Positions 48,958 through 57,031 of a DNA stretch of 64,000 nucleotides are shown piece after piece. The notes under the pieces are model-generated. The model had not been told where the DNA came from and ran no database searches. It saw only the letters and a list, made by a program, of their open reading frames with translations. The translations under genes were made by a program, and so were the position numbers. The stretch's first letter is position 1. Each line of letters begins with the position of its first letter. The stretch comes from VAZQ01 sp963725065 (GTDB lineage: Bacteria; Pseudomonadota; Alphaproteobacteria; Rhizobiales; Xanthobacteraceae), in contig CAVRXD010000004.1 in the NCBI GenBank assembly GCA_963725065.1, positions 1 to 64,000 of the forward strand, given 5' to 3'.

Positions 48958-49282
48958 CCTCCTCAACGAACGCGGCAAGCCGATCGAGCTGGGTCGACCA
49001 GAAGCGCTGGTAGCGGTTCAGCCATTCCATGGCCTGCTCCATCGGAGCGGCGGACAATCGGCACGCGACGGTGCGGCCGGTCTTGGCGCGGGTGATCAGG
49101 CCGGCATCGGACAGCACGTCGAGATGCTTCATGATGGCGGGCAGCGACACCGGAAACGGCCGCGCCAGCTCGCTGACCGAGACGGTGTCATGCTCGCCCA
49201 GCCGCGCCAGCAGGGCCCGGCGGGTCGGATCGGCCAGGGCCGCGAAGGTGCGATCCAGCGGCGCTGTTTGATACTTAACCAT
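48752..49282 (-). CDS. ArsR-family transcriptional regulator
   Basis: About 176 residues, of which the first about 112 are a standard ArsR/SmtB winged-helix regulator: LDRTFAALADPTRRALLARL, DTVSVSELARPFPVSLPAIM (recognition helix), KHLDVLSDAGLITRAKTGRT and MEWLNRYQRFWSTQLDRLAA. No metal-binding Cys pair is seen in helix alpha3, so it is probably of the PadR-like organic/redox group found with SRPBCC genes. The frame runs on through the next gene for about 60 codons with no similarity, which suggests that the true stop is lost or lies just after FVEED. Heads the minus-strand operon. Confidence 0.85.
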   Translation of the reverse strand: MVKYQTAPLDRTFAALADPTRRALLARLGEHDTVSVSELARPFPVSLPAIMKHLDVLSDAGLITRAKTGRTVACRLSAAPMEQAMEWLNRYQRFWSTQLDRLAAFVEEDACLPNPNLLNPNLPSPNPKPARKAQPHPQTSYQCAAGENLRGLDRPGKASAVVRTGRHRRRIGQRRA

Positions 49283-49294
49283 GTGGTAAAGTAT
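49271..49294. promoter_or_regulatory. palindromic ArsR operator over the start codon
   Basis: A 24-base near-perfect inverted repeat (20 of 24 positions symmetric) with outer arms ATACTT and AAGTAT and inner arms ACCA and TGGT. It includes the ATG of the ArsR gene (49280-49282), so binding would block the gene's own expression, as is usual for ArsR autorepressors. Seen by symmetry; binding is inferred. Confidence 0.6.
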
Positions 49295-49333
49295 CGGATG
49301 CGGGATGCCTGTTGTCAAGTCCACACTCTCCGT

Positions 49334-49500
49334 CGTCATTCCGGGGCGACCGATCTCGGGTTTACCCGAGATCGGCATTCAAAATGCCCAAGTCGGCTAA
49401 AGCCGACTTGGGTGCGAAGTGAGGGCGCCCGGAATCCAGTAACCACCGCAGGCGACTACTGGATTCCGGGCTCGCCGCTTCGCGGCGCCCCGGAATGACA
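49334..49500. repeat. REP-like element with ATTCCGGGGCG ends
   Basis: About 167 bases bounded by 15-base inverted ends CGTCATTCCGGGGCG and its complement (one mismatch). Inside are two perfect hairpins, at 49350-49375 (arms CCGATCTCGGG/CCCGAGATCGG) and 49387-49412 (arms CCCAAGTCGGCT/AGCCGACTTGGG), and a TGGATTCCGGGC. No coding capacity. Related short hairpin at 36232-36263. Located upstream of the ArsR gene and before the nucleotidase gene. Confidence 0.8.
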
Positions 49501-49622
49501 GCGGTGGATGTCGCGCGCCCGGAATGCCCGGGCACGACGGCGTTCGAAGTGACGGAACCTTTAGTTCAGCGTGAGCCGGAAATGCGCTAAGCAGCAGCCC
49601 GATCCAACCGGTCTGGCTCCCC

Positions 49623-51163
49623 ATGCTGATCACCCGCCGCGTCGCCACCGGCCTGCTGCTCGTTCCGATGAGCGGCCTGCGCTTTGCCGCGGCGGCGCCG
49701 GCGGCCGCCGCGCAAGTGACCTTCGTCCTGGTCAACGACATCTATCTGATGGGCGACGTGGAGATGCCGGACGGCAAGCGCCGCGGCGGCTTCCCCAGGC
49801 TCGCCGCCGTGGTGAAGGCCGAGCGCGCGCGGGCTGCTGCCTCCGGCGGCAGCGTGATCTTCGCCCATGCCGGCGACACGCTTGTCTCCGTCGTTGATGT
49901 CGAGCCTCGACCAGGGCGCCAGCATCGTGAACCTCACCAACATGGTGCGGCCCGACATCTTCACGCCCGGCAACCACGAATACGATTTCGGCAAGGCGGT
50001 GTTTCTCGAGCGCATGGCCGCGGCGACGTTTCCGCGCTACGGCGCGAACCTGCGCAATGCCGACGGCGCGACGCTGCCGGACTTCCAGGACCGCTCGATG
50101 GTGACCGTCGGCGGCGTGCGCATCGGGCTGACCGGCGCCACCTACGAGGACAGCCCGCGCGCGTCCGATCCCGGCGACCTCAAATTCTCATCCTCGGTCG
50201 CGACGCTGATCGAGCAGGCCAGGACGCTCAAGCGCGAGGGCGCCGACTTCGTCGTCGCGGTCGCGCATGTCACCCGCGAGCAGGGCTACCGAGCTCTATC
50301 GCAGCGACACGATCGATCTCATCCTCACCGGCCACACCCACGATCTCTTCATCAACTATGACGGCAACACCGCCATGGTGGAATCGAACTACGACGCGCA
50401 CTACGTCACCGCGATCGACGTGGCGATCGGCGTCAAGGAGGAGGACGGCAAGCGCCTGGTGACCTGGTGGCCGCAGTTTCGCGTGATCGACACCGCTGTT
50501 GTGACGCCCGACCCCGAGATGGCCGACGTGGTGGCGAAATACGAGGCCGATCTCGGCCGCCATCTCGACACGCCGATCGGCACCACCGCGATCGAGCTCG
50601 ACAGCCGCAACACCACGGTGCGCTCGCGCGAGACCGCGATCGGCGCGCTCGTGGCCGACGCCATGCGCTGGTCGGCGCAGACCGAGACGGCGATCACCAA
50701 CGGCGGCGGCATCCGCGGCGGCAAGGTCTATCCGCCGGGCGCGATCCTGACCCGGCGCGACGTGCTGGCCGAGCTGCCGTTCGGCAACCGGCTCATCACC
50801 CTCGACGTAACAGGCGCCGTGCTCACGGCCGCGATCGAGAACGGGCTCTCGCGCCTGCCCAACCCCAGCGGCCGCTTTCCCCAGGTCTCCGGCCTCACCA
50901 TCGAGGCCGACATCAGCCGCCCGCCCGGCAGCCGCGTCATCGCGGTCAAGGTCGGCGACGCGCCGCTCGATCCCGCCAAGACCTATTCGCTCGCCACCAA
51001 CGACTTCATGGCGCGCGGCGGCGACGACTACGTGATGTTCCGCGACATCGAGCCGGTGCTGCCGGTCGCGGACTCGCCGACGCTGGCGTACGAGGTGATC
51101 GATTATATCGTGAGTGTGGGGACGGTGAGGACGGTGGTGGAGGGACGGGTTGTGGTGAGGTGA
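49623..51163 (+). pseudogene. 5'-nucleotidase/UshA-like metallophosphoesterase, two single-base frameshifts
   Basis: Three consecutive frames make one protein of about 513 residues. Frame 1 from ATG 49623: signal-like RRVATGLLLVPMSG, then FVLVNDIYLMG and HAGDTL. Frame 2 from about 49885: SPSLMSSLDQGASIVNLTNM, GNHEYDFGKAVF and VVAVAHVTREQ. Frame 3 from about 50290: ELYRSDTIDLILTGHTHDLF and the C-terminal substrate domain with ETAITNGGGIRGG and LATNDFMARGGDDY. The metal motifs GDxxS, GNHExD, AHxT and GHTH are all present once the frames are joined. Extra bases lie near 49883-49886 and 50284-50291. If repaired, a periplasmic nucleotide hydrolase. Confidence 0.85.
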
Positions 51164-51510
51164 GCGGGGCTGCGTTGTGGCTCCTGCGAGGCTTCCGCAT
51201 AGTGCCTTGGGAAGCGCCTGATCCGTTGCCGGTCATGCGGCGGGAGCTGAAGCTGCTGCTCATCGAGATGAATCTCTTACGCATCGAAGTGGAACAGTCG
51301 CGCTCAATAAGAGAGGAAGCACAGGCGAGGGAGGCATTCTTCTCCGCATCGGTAAAGCAGCTCACCGAAGGCCGAGATAAATGGCGACGAGAAGCGGAAC
51401 GCCTCCGCGACCTGATCGAACAAGGTCCGCCATGGACGCTGTTCTGGCGGCGGCTAGTTGACAGCTTCGCAGCCTCGCGAAGGTCGGCCTCTGAGTGGCA
51501 TCGCGCCTGA
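51160..51510 (+). CDS. small coiled-coil hypothetical protein
   Basis: 116 residues from a GTG overlapping the last codons of the nucleotidase gene, or 91 from an ATG at 51235. Seen: an amphipathic, heptad-like charged stretch (RRELKLLLIEMNLLRIEVEQ, then REEAQAREAFF and WRREAERLRDLIEQ) and an aromatic C terminus. No known domain recognised. Such short helical proteins are common in rhizobia. The downstream ATG is the safer start. Confidence 0.4.
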   Translation: MSGAALWLLRGFRIVPWEAPDPLPVMRRELKLLLIEMNLLRIEVEQSRSIREEAQAREAFFSASVKQLTEGRDKWRREAERLRDLIEQGPPWTLFWRRLVDSFAASRRSASEWHRA

Positions 51511-51804
51511 GTAGGCGTCGAGCATCTTTGATACATGCGCGACCTCGTCGACCGAATTGGCAACCTCGGTCATGACTGCGACATCGTCGGCCAGCTACTG
51601 GCCCGCTCCAAATCTGTGCGGTCGCGACCAAGTCATCTCAATGCATTATTGAAGCTTGGCGAGTCGGAAAGCTCGCTTATTCTGCGTAGGGATGAACCGA
51701 AATTGCGTTCAGCAGAGCCGATTTGCATTGCGATCATGAGCCGAGTTATCTCAGGACGATCACCATCCAGCCGCGCAAAGTTGGGAGCGGTCATTCGGGG
51801 TGGC

Positions 51805-52140
51805 TCACCAGAGGGGCAAAGTTGGTTGCCTCACGCGCCCGATGTGCGCCTCGATGAAATCCAGCGTTCCTAGCGTTAATTCGTAATGTTCGCGCTCCGC
51901 AATCTCACGAACCCTGTATGCCATCACTTCTGAAACATCGCGGGACCAGCTTTCGCTCACGTTGAGTGCTACGACCCGCAGGGGCTCCCCATAACGGCCA
52001 TACAGCAGGTTCTGGATAACCGTCGTTGCATCCGCCTCAGCGGGATCGGTCTCGACATATGCAAGTCCCGCCCGGCCGAAACGGCAAAGCACGAGATGGA
52101 TATCCGCATCAAGGGATGGGGCGATGGACGCATGTTTCAT
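51805..52140 (-). CDS. conserved-looking hypothetical protein
   Basis: 111 residues. Seen: IHLVLCRFGRAGLAYVETDP, IQNLLYGRYGEPLRVVALNV and WSRDVSEVMAYRVREIAERE, a pattern of alternating hydrophobic strands and a C-terminal helix that looks like a genuine folded protein and that I associate with small rhizobial proteins of unknown role. ATG at 52140 with no strong ribosome site. The 294 bases between it and the preceding gene's end hold no convincing gene. Confidence 0.55.
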   Translation of the reverse strand: MKHASIAPSLDADIHLVLCRFGRAGLAYVETDPAEADATTVIQNLLYGRYGEPLRVVALNVSESWSRDVSEVMAYRVREIAEREHYELTLGTLDFIEAHIGRVRQPTLPLW

Positions 52141-52474
52141 GATGTGCGCTCACGGACACGGGGAGCCGAACAGTCTGGTGTCCGCCTCAACGAGGGTCAA
52201 CGGAAAGATCTTGGGAGTGGTGGCCCGGCGTAGGTGACCTACGACTAATGGGGACGCGTGAAACTAGCCACCGGAGCCGAGCCGCACCGATGCTCTCACC
52301 GCTTACTTTCGGACGCGAGTCCTTCCCGCTAGCAGGCTGAACGGGGAGTTAACTCGCCACAGTTCGATGCCGAAGTCCGGTCGATCCTTGTCCAACCCGA
52401 AGCCGAGGCCGGTCGGGCGGAGCTGAGGGGCATCGCTCAGCTCATTAACCGCGTGTTGACCATTCAATGATGCA
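52141..52474. other. intergenic region with possible gene remnant
   Basis: 334 bases between two small hypothetical genes. Near its end, in one plus-strand frame, a stretch encodes QFDAEVRSILVQPEAEAGRA and ends LINRVLTIQ with a stop at 52470-52472. It has protein-like character but no start codon and an upstream stop, so it may be a remnant. Nothing else recognisable. Confidence 0.25.
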
Positions 52475-52732
52475 ATGAAGGGAGTACGAGATATCGAGTT
52501 ACTGACAATGATCTGGATTTATAGCGCTCTACGAGCCACCTCGACTAAAGACCGTCTGGCGTTGCTTATCGCCGGACTTCGCTGGGCCGGCATCTTAGTT
52601 TTTGCGCTTCTCAGTGGGTATTTCGTCACTCAGGACGCCTACCTCGAATCGACCATATCAATACTGACGGTTTTGGCCTGGATCGCGGCAACAACGGAAG
52701 CCCTGGACCTGGTACTCGAACGCTATTCATAA
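52475..52732 (+). CDS. small membrane hypothetical protein
   Basis: 85 residues (or 74 from an ATG at 52509). Two hydrophobic segments are visible, LALLIAGLRWAGILVFALLS and STISILTVLAWIAATTEAL, suggesting a two-helix membrane protein. No family recognised. No clear ribosome site. Followed 53 bases later by another small open frame in the same direction. Confidence 0.4.
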   Translation: MKGVRDIELLTMIWIYSALRATSTKDRLALLIAGLRWAGILVFALLSGYFVTQDAYLESTISILTVLAWIAATTEALDLVLERYS

Positions 52733-52785
52733 TCGGTTACACGGTCTTCCTCGGGCCCCGCCTCACCGCCGGTGCTCCAGGATTC

Positions 52786-53073
52786 TTGAGCTTCAGCCAG
52801 TCGGACGAGTCGCCCGCTCACAACAAACAGGCCGAGCTAAAACAGCGAGAGGCAGCAACCACCGAGTGGGGTTCGGTCGTCGAGAAGCTCAGCCTCAAAC
52901 AGCAAGCAGTGGCGGCGAGAGCCGAGGCATTGGCAAGGACGGTTGAGAAGCTGCGCAGCCTACACACGGGACTCCTGGTGAGAATGTCTGACAGTGAGTT
53001 CGACCGCGTCTGGTATGGTCACTGCCCGGACGAGGCAGCACCTAAGCCAGTCGCTTTGGGACCGAACCACTAA
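52786..53073 (+). CDS. short hypothetical protein with helical, charged composition
   Basis: 95 residues if read from TTG at 52786; no ATG start is available in the first half. Composition is polar and helix-forming (KQAELKQREAATTEWGS, VEKLSLKQQAVAARAEALAR), with EFDRVWYGHCPDE near the end. No domain recognised. Codon use looks coding-like but a spurious frame cannot be excluded. Confidence 0.28.
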   Translation: MSFSQSDESPAHNKQAELKQREAATTEWGSVVEKLSLKQQAVAARAEALARTVEKLRSLHTGLLVRMSDSEFDRVWYGHCPDEAAPKPVALGPNH

Positions 53074-53286
53074 GAGATGATGGCGCTACTTGAGAGTTCA
53101 CCCCCAAGGCTGCTCGGTGCTATCCGAATGACCGTGAAGGTCCATCACCCCAATCGCTGGCGTCCTCAATCACAGCGTCCATAATCTCAAAGGCGCTCGC
53201 TTGTGATTGGTTGTGAGCCGAGTGGTCTGCTGTCCGCCAAGCCCGTAGTGCTCGATCGCAATGGGAAATGACGTGCGTGCGACGCT

Positions 53287-54270
53287 CTACTCGATCACCT
53301 CGTCGGCGATCGAGAGCACCCCGGGCGGAATGGCCAACCCTAACGCTTTCGCGGTTTGTAGGTTGAGGACAAACTGGAATTTTGTGGGCTGCACGATCGG
53401 CAGATCGACGGGCTTTTCGCCCTTTATGATGCGGCCAGCGTAGACGCCGACCATACGATAAGTGTCGAGCAGGTCCACGCCATAGCTCATAAGTCCGCCG
53501 GCCAGAGGGACGTCACGCAAGGAGTAGATCGCCGGCAGGACGTACCGGGCAGCAAGTTGCGCGAGCTTGTCGCGCGCCGCGGCAAAGAACGCATCGGCTC
53601 CCACGTGCAGCGCGAGAATGCGGTTTTGTGCCATCGCTTCGAAGGCGGTCTCCAGTTCCTGCTCGTTACTGGCCTGCCAGAACAGAACTCGCAGGCCAAT
53701 GGTATGCGCTGCTTCCTCTATTTCCTTTTGCTGGCTCGCGGCCGTCGGGCTCCATGGATTCTGAAGCGCAGCCATTGTGCGGGCCTGAGGCACCAACTCT
53801 CGCAGCAGGCCGAGACGCTTCAATTCGATCACTGCGTTCAAATTGCTGATTCCGGTGACATTGCCCTCGGGCCGGTTTAGGCTGCCGACAAGGCCGCTCG
53901 TAACAGGATCGCCGATGAACACCGCAACGATGGGTATGGTGCGCGTGGCGGAGATCGCTGCCCGGGCGGTCATGTCGCCCCCAAGCGCAACGAGCACTGC
54001 CACCGGTCGTCGAACGAATTCCGCCGCCTGTTCGGGGAGGAGGTCGTAGCGACCATCGGCCCAGCGATACTCGATAGCCGCGTTTTGCCCTTCGATGGCG
54101 CCTTGTTCGGCAAGGCCGCGCCGAAACGCAGCCACCAAATGCGCGCTCTCCTCACGCGAGCGCGCGCTCAGGAAGCCGATCACGGGCATCGCGGCTTGCT
54201 GCGCACGCGCCACGAGCGGCCACGCCGCCGCCGCACCGCCGATGAGCGTGATGAACTCGCGACGGGTCAT
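53287..54270 (-). CDS. ABC_sub_bind (DUF534) family substrate-binding protein, array member 7
   Basis: 327-residue periplasmic binding protein of the ABC_sub_bind/DUF534 family (TrpX-like). Signal peptide with RREFITLIGG, an A-rich core and ARAQQ cleavage site. Seen: MPVIGFLSARSREESAHLVA, IEYRWADGRYDLLPEQAAEF, NRPEGNVTGISN and the family ending INL/VLNLQTAKALGLAIPPG, with SIADEVIE at the end. Last gene of the downstream run: its ATG overlaps the previous gene's stop by four bases (ATGA). No transmembrane or ATPase partner is present. Confidence 0.9.
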   Translation of the reverse strand: MTRREFITLIGGAAAAWPLVARAQQAAMPVIGFLSARSREESAHLVAAFRRGLAEQGAIEGQNAAIEYRWADGRYDLLPEQAAEFVRRPVAVLVALGGDMTARAAISATRTIPIVAVFIGDPVTSGLVGSLNRPEGNVTGISNLNAVIELKRLGLLRELVPQARTMAALQNPWSPTAASQQKEIEEAAHTIGLRVLFWQASNEQELETAFEAMAQNRILALHVGADAFFAAARDKLAQLAARYVLPAIYSLRDVPLAGGLMSYGVDLLDTYRMVGVYAGRIIKGEKPVDLPIVQPTKFQFVLNLQTAKALGLAIPPGVLSIADEVIE

Positions 54271-55259
54271 TCGATCACCTCGTCGGCGCGGGCGAGCAGA
54301 GCCGGCGGCACCTCGAGGCCGAGCGCCTTGGCGGTCTTGAGGTTGATCACAAGCTCGACTTTGGTGAGCTGCTGTACCGGCAGATCGGCCGGCTTCTCGC
54401 CTTTCAGGATCCGACCCGTGTATTCCCCGACCAGACGATATGAATCGGTGATGGCTCCCCCGTAACCCATCAGACCGCCAGCGGCGGGAAACTCGCGATA
54501 CTGATGCATGGTCGGCATCCCGTTGCGCAGCGCGAACGCGGCGATCAGCTCGCTGTGGCTGTTCAAGAATGGATCGGAGGCGATCACCAGCGCGCCGACT
54601 TGCAGCTCTCGCAGGGAGGCAAACACCGCCTCGAGTTCGCCTAAGCTGCTCGCCCGCACGACCTGAAGCTTGAGCGCGAGACTCTTGGCCGCCGCCTGCA
54701 GCTGGCGCGACAGCGGATCGGCAAGGGCGGGACTGGTCGGATTCACGAGGAGCGCGATTTTTGTTGCCGTCGGGACGACCTCGTGCAGCAGCTCGAGCTG
54801 TTTCGCGCCGAGCTCCACGTTCAAGATGCTCGCTCCGGTGAGATTGCCCCCGGGCCGACTGAGGCTGGAGACGAGCCCTACCTCAACTGGATCAACGCCG
54901 ACATTGAAGACGATCGGCACGGTCGATGTCGCCGCCTTGGCCGCCAGCGCACCCGGCGTGCTGGTGGCGACGATGACACTCACCCGACGGCGTGCAAGGT
55001 CAGCCGCGCGCGCAGGCAGGCGATCATATTGGCCATCCCAGTTGTACTCGATCGTGACATTGCGGCCATCGTCGAAGCCCGCCTCGCTCAGGCTTTGACG
55101 GAACGCCTCCAACCGGCCTCCGAAGGAAGTCGCCAAGCTGAGAAGCCCGACCACCGGCAATGTGTGTTGCTGCTGCTGTGCCTGCGCGGCGACTCTCGGT
55201 AGGAGCGTCGCCGCGAGCACGCCTGCGCCAAGTCCCATGATGAACTCGCTCCGCTTCAC
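54267..55259 (-). CDS. ABC_sub_bind (DUF534) family substrate-binding protein, array member 6
   Basis: 330 residues. Signal peptide here is KRSEFIMGLGAGVLAATLLP rather than the RREF type, so it is the most divergent of the downstream run at the N terminus. Seen: VTIEYNWDGQYDRLPARAAD, LSRPGGNLTGASILNVELGA, NPTSPALADPLSRQLQAAAK and INLKTAKALGLEVPPALLAR. Overlaps the next gene's start by four bases and is itself coupled to the gene before it in the same way. Periplasmic ligand unknown. Confidence 0.9.
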   Translation of the reverse strand: MKRSEFIMGLGAGVLAATLLPRVAAQAQQQQHTLPVVGLLSLATSFGGRLEAFRQSLSEAGFDDGRNVTIEYNWDGQYDRLPARAADLARRRVSVIVATSTPGALAAKAATSTVPIVFNVGVDPVEVGLVSSLSRPGGNLTGASILNVELGAKQLELLHEVVPTATKIALLVNPTSPALADPLSRQLQAAAKSLALKLQVVRASSLGELEAVFASLRELQVGALVIASDPFLNSHSELIAAFALRNGMPTMHQYREFPAAGGLMGYGGAITDSYRLVGEYTGRILKGEKPADLPVQQLTKVELVINLKTAKALGLEVPPALLARADEVIE

Positions 55260-56245
55260 TCGATCACCTCGTCGGCGCGGGCGAGAAGGGTCGACGGCAC
55301 GGCGATGCCAAGCATCCTGGCGGTCTTGAGGTTGATGATCAGTTCGACTTTTGTGGACTGTTGAACCGGCAGGTCGGCCACCTTTTCGCCCCTGAGAATC
55401 CTGCCGGTGTAAAGGCCGGCCAGGCGGTACAAATCCGTATTGCTGCCTCCGTAGCTCATTAGGCCGCCGGCCGCGGTGAACTCGCGATACTGGTAGATCG
55501 CAGGTACTGCGTGGCGGGCAGTCAGTGCGGCGAGCTGTTCGGTCCTGCTATTGAAAAATGTGTCGGTGGCGATCATGAGTGCGCCGGGTTTCAGGTGGTT
55601 TAGGGTTGCGAAGGCGGTGTCGAGGTCGCGCTCGGTGCTGGCATGCAAGGCGTGGAGCCGCAGCCCCAGCGTCCGGGCCGCCGCCTGCAAGTCTCTCGAC
55701 AGTGTCTCGGCGGTCGGACTGGTCGGGTTGATGAGGAGCGCAATGATGGTCGCCGTGGGCATCAATTCGTGCAGTAGTTCCAGCCGCTTTGGCCCTACCT
55801 CCAGGTTCAAACCGGTCACGCCCGTGAGGTTGCCGCCCGGGCGGTTGAGGCTGGCAACGAGGCCCTCCTGGACCGGATCGACGCCGGTAACGAAAACAAT
55901 CGGAATCGCCGTGGTCGCTGCCTTTGCTGCCGGTGCCGCAGGAACAGTGGTTGCGGCAATCACTGCCACTTGGCGTCGAACCAGATCGGCCGCGAGTGCC
56001 GGCAGTCGATCATATTGACCCTGCGCCCAGCGATACTCGATCGCCACGTTCTGACCATCGACGTAGCCGACTTCCTTCAGACCTTGGCGGAACGCGGTCA
56101 CGTAAGGCGCGTATCCCTCTGGCGATGCGCCGTTGAGGAACCCGATCACCGGCGTCGCCGGCTGCTGCGCGCGCGCCGAAAGCGGCCACGCCACTGCCGC
56201 ACCGCCGAGCAGTGTGACGAACTCCCGCCGCCTCATGCCGGGCAT
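55256..56245 (-). CDS. ABC_sub_bind (DUF534) family substrate-binding protein, array member 5
   Basis: 329 residues from the ATG at 56245, which has GGGAGGGAG just upstream; it is the first gene of the three-gene run. Seen: RRREFVTLLGG signal with SARAQQ site, TPVIGFLNGASPEGYAPYVT, VAIEYRWAQGQYDRLPALAA, GLNLEVGPKRLELLHELMPT and INLKTARMLGIAVPSTLLAR. The upstream 250 bases to the recombinase remnant contain no gene; the run's promoter must lie there. Confidence 0.9.
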   Translation of the reverse strand: MPGMRRREFVTLLGGAAVAWPLSARAQQPATPVIGFLNGASPEGYAPYVTAFRQGLKEVGYVDGQNVAIEYRWAQGQYDRLPALAADLVRRQVAVIAATTVPAAPAAKAATTAIPIVFVTGVDPVQEGLVASLNRPGGNLTGVTGLNLEVGPKRLELLHELMPTATIIALLINPTSPTAETLSRDLQAAARTLGLRLHALHASTERDLDTAFATLNHLKPGALMIATDTFFNSRTEQLAALTARHAVPAIYQYREFTAAGGLMSYGGSNTDLYRLAGLYTGRILRGEKVADLPVQQSTKVELIINLKTARMLGIAVPSTLLARADEVIE

Positions 56246-56496
56246 GGGGGCTCCCTCCCAGGTGCCGCCGCCGATGATAGCAGGTAGGAACCGCCAGGCG
56301 CAGGCGGTTTGACGCATCAGAAGCCTAACGGCGCAAGTCCGCAGGTCCTTGGGGCGGACCTGAATTGTTGTGAATCGAGGTGGCGGCGGCCAGCCCCTCA
56401 GGCACTTCTAATGGCAGATAGCGGTTCGGTGGTATCTGTATGGAAATACATGAATAGCCCCCCCAGGGGAGTGCCTTCATTTCGCGCCCCTAGCGG

Positions 56497-56883
56497 CTAT
56501 GCTACGGCGACGCTTGCGCCGTCGAAAGGGCGGCTGATGCGCTGCACTGTCGATGGATTGACGCCGAACCGCTCGGCAATGACCCGTATGCCAGGCCGCC
56601 CAGGAGTTGCCAGAGCCTCACGGATTCGTTTCTCCAGCGTAGCGGCTATCGGAGGTCGACCAAGACGCTTCCCCTCGCTCCTGGCCCTCGCAAGCCCGGC
56701 GCGGACGCGTTCCGCAATCATGGCGCGCTCGAACTCGGCAAACACGCCCATCATCTGAAACATCGCCTTGCCCGCAGGCGTCGTGGTGTCGAGCCCCTGT
56801 TGGCGCAGGAATAGATCGATCTTGAGTGCGTGCAGCTCAGACAGGAAGCCGACCAATTCCGGCCAACGCGCTTCACAAACCAC
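56497..56883 (-). pseudogene. truncated serine recombinase (Tn3-resolvase/Hin type)
   Basis: 128 codons covering the second half of the catalytic domain and the DNA-binding domain. Seen: ELVGFLSELHALKIDLFLRQ, TPAGKAMFQMMGVFAEFERA, ARARSEGKRLGRPP and the HTH GIRVIAERFGVNPSTVQRIS. The first about 70 residues with the active-site Ser and Arg are missing: upstream bases have no matching frame and DRLGRS is not readable. Likely inactive leftover of a mobile element beside the protease gene. Confidence 0.82.
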
Positions 56884-57031
56884 GCTCTGGCCTCACAAGC
56901 AGATTGTGAGTGAGCCCAAAGTTCTGGCCCATTCGAGCTTCCCGGCAATCCAGAACATCGCTACCGTTCAATTCGGTTCGGGGTTCATCTGGGGAATCCC
57001 GGCTATCAATAATTGACAACGGGAGGGGATG

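Noticed and set aside
51535..51873. 112-codon plus-strand frame
   Set aside because: Overlaps the better minus-strand hypothetical gene and shows no conserved pattern.
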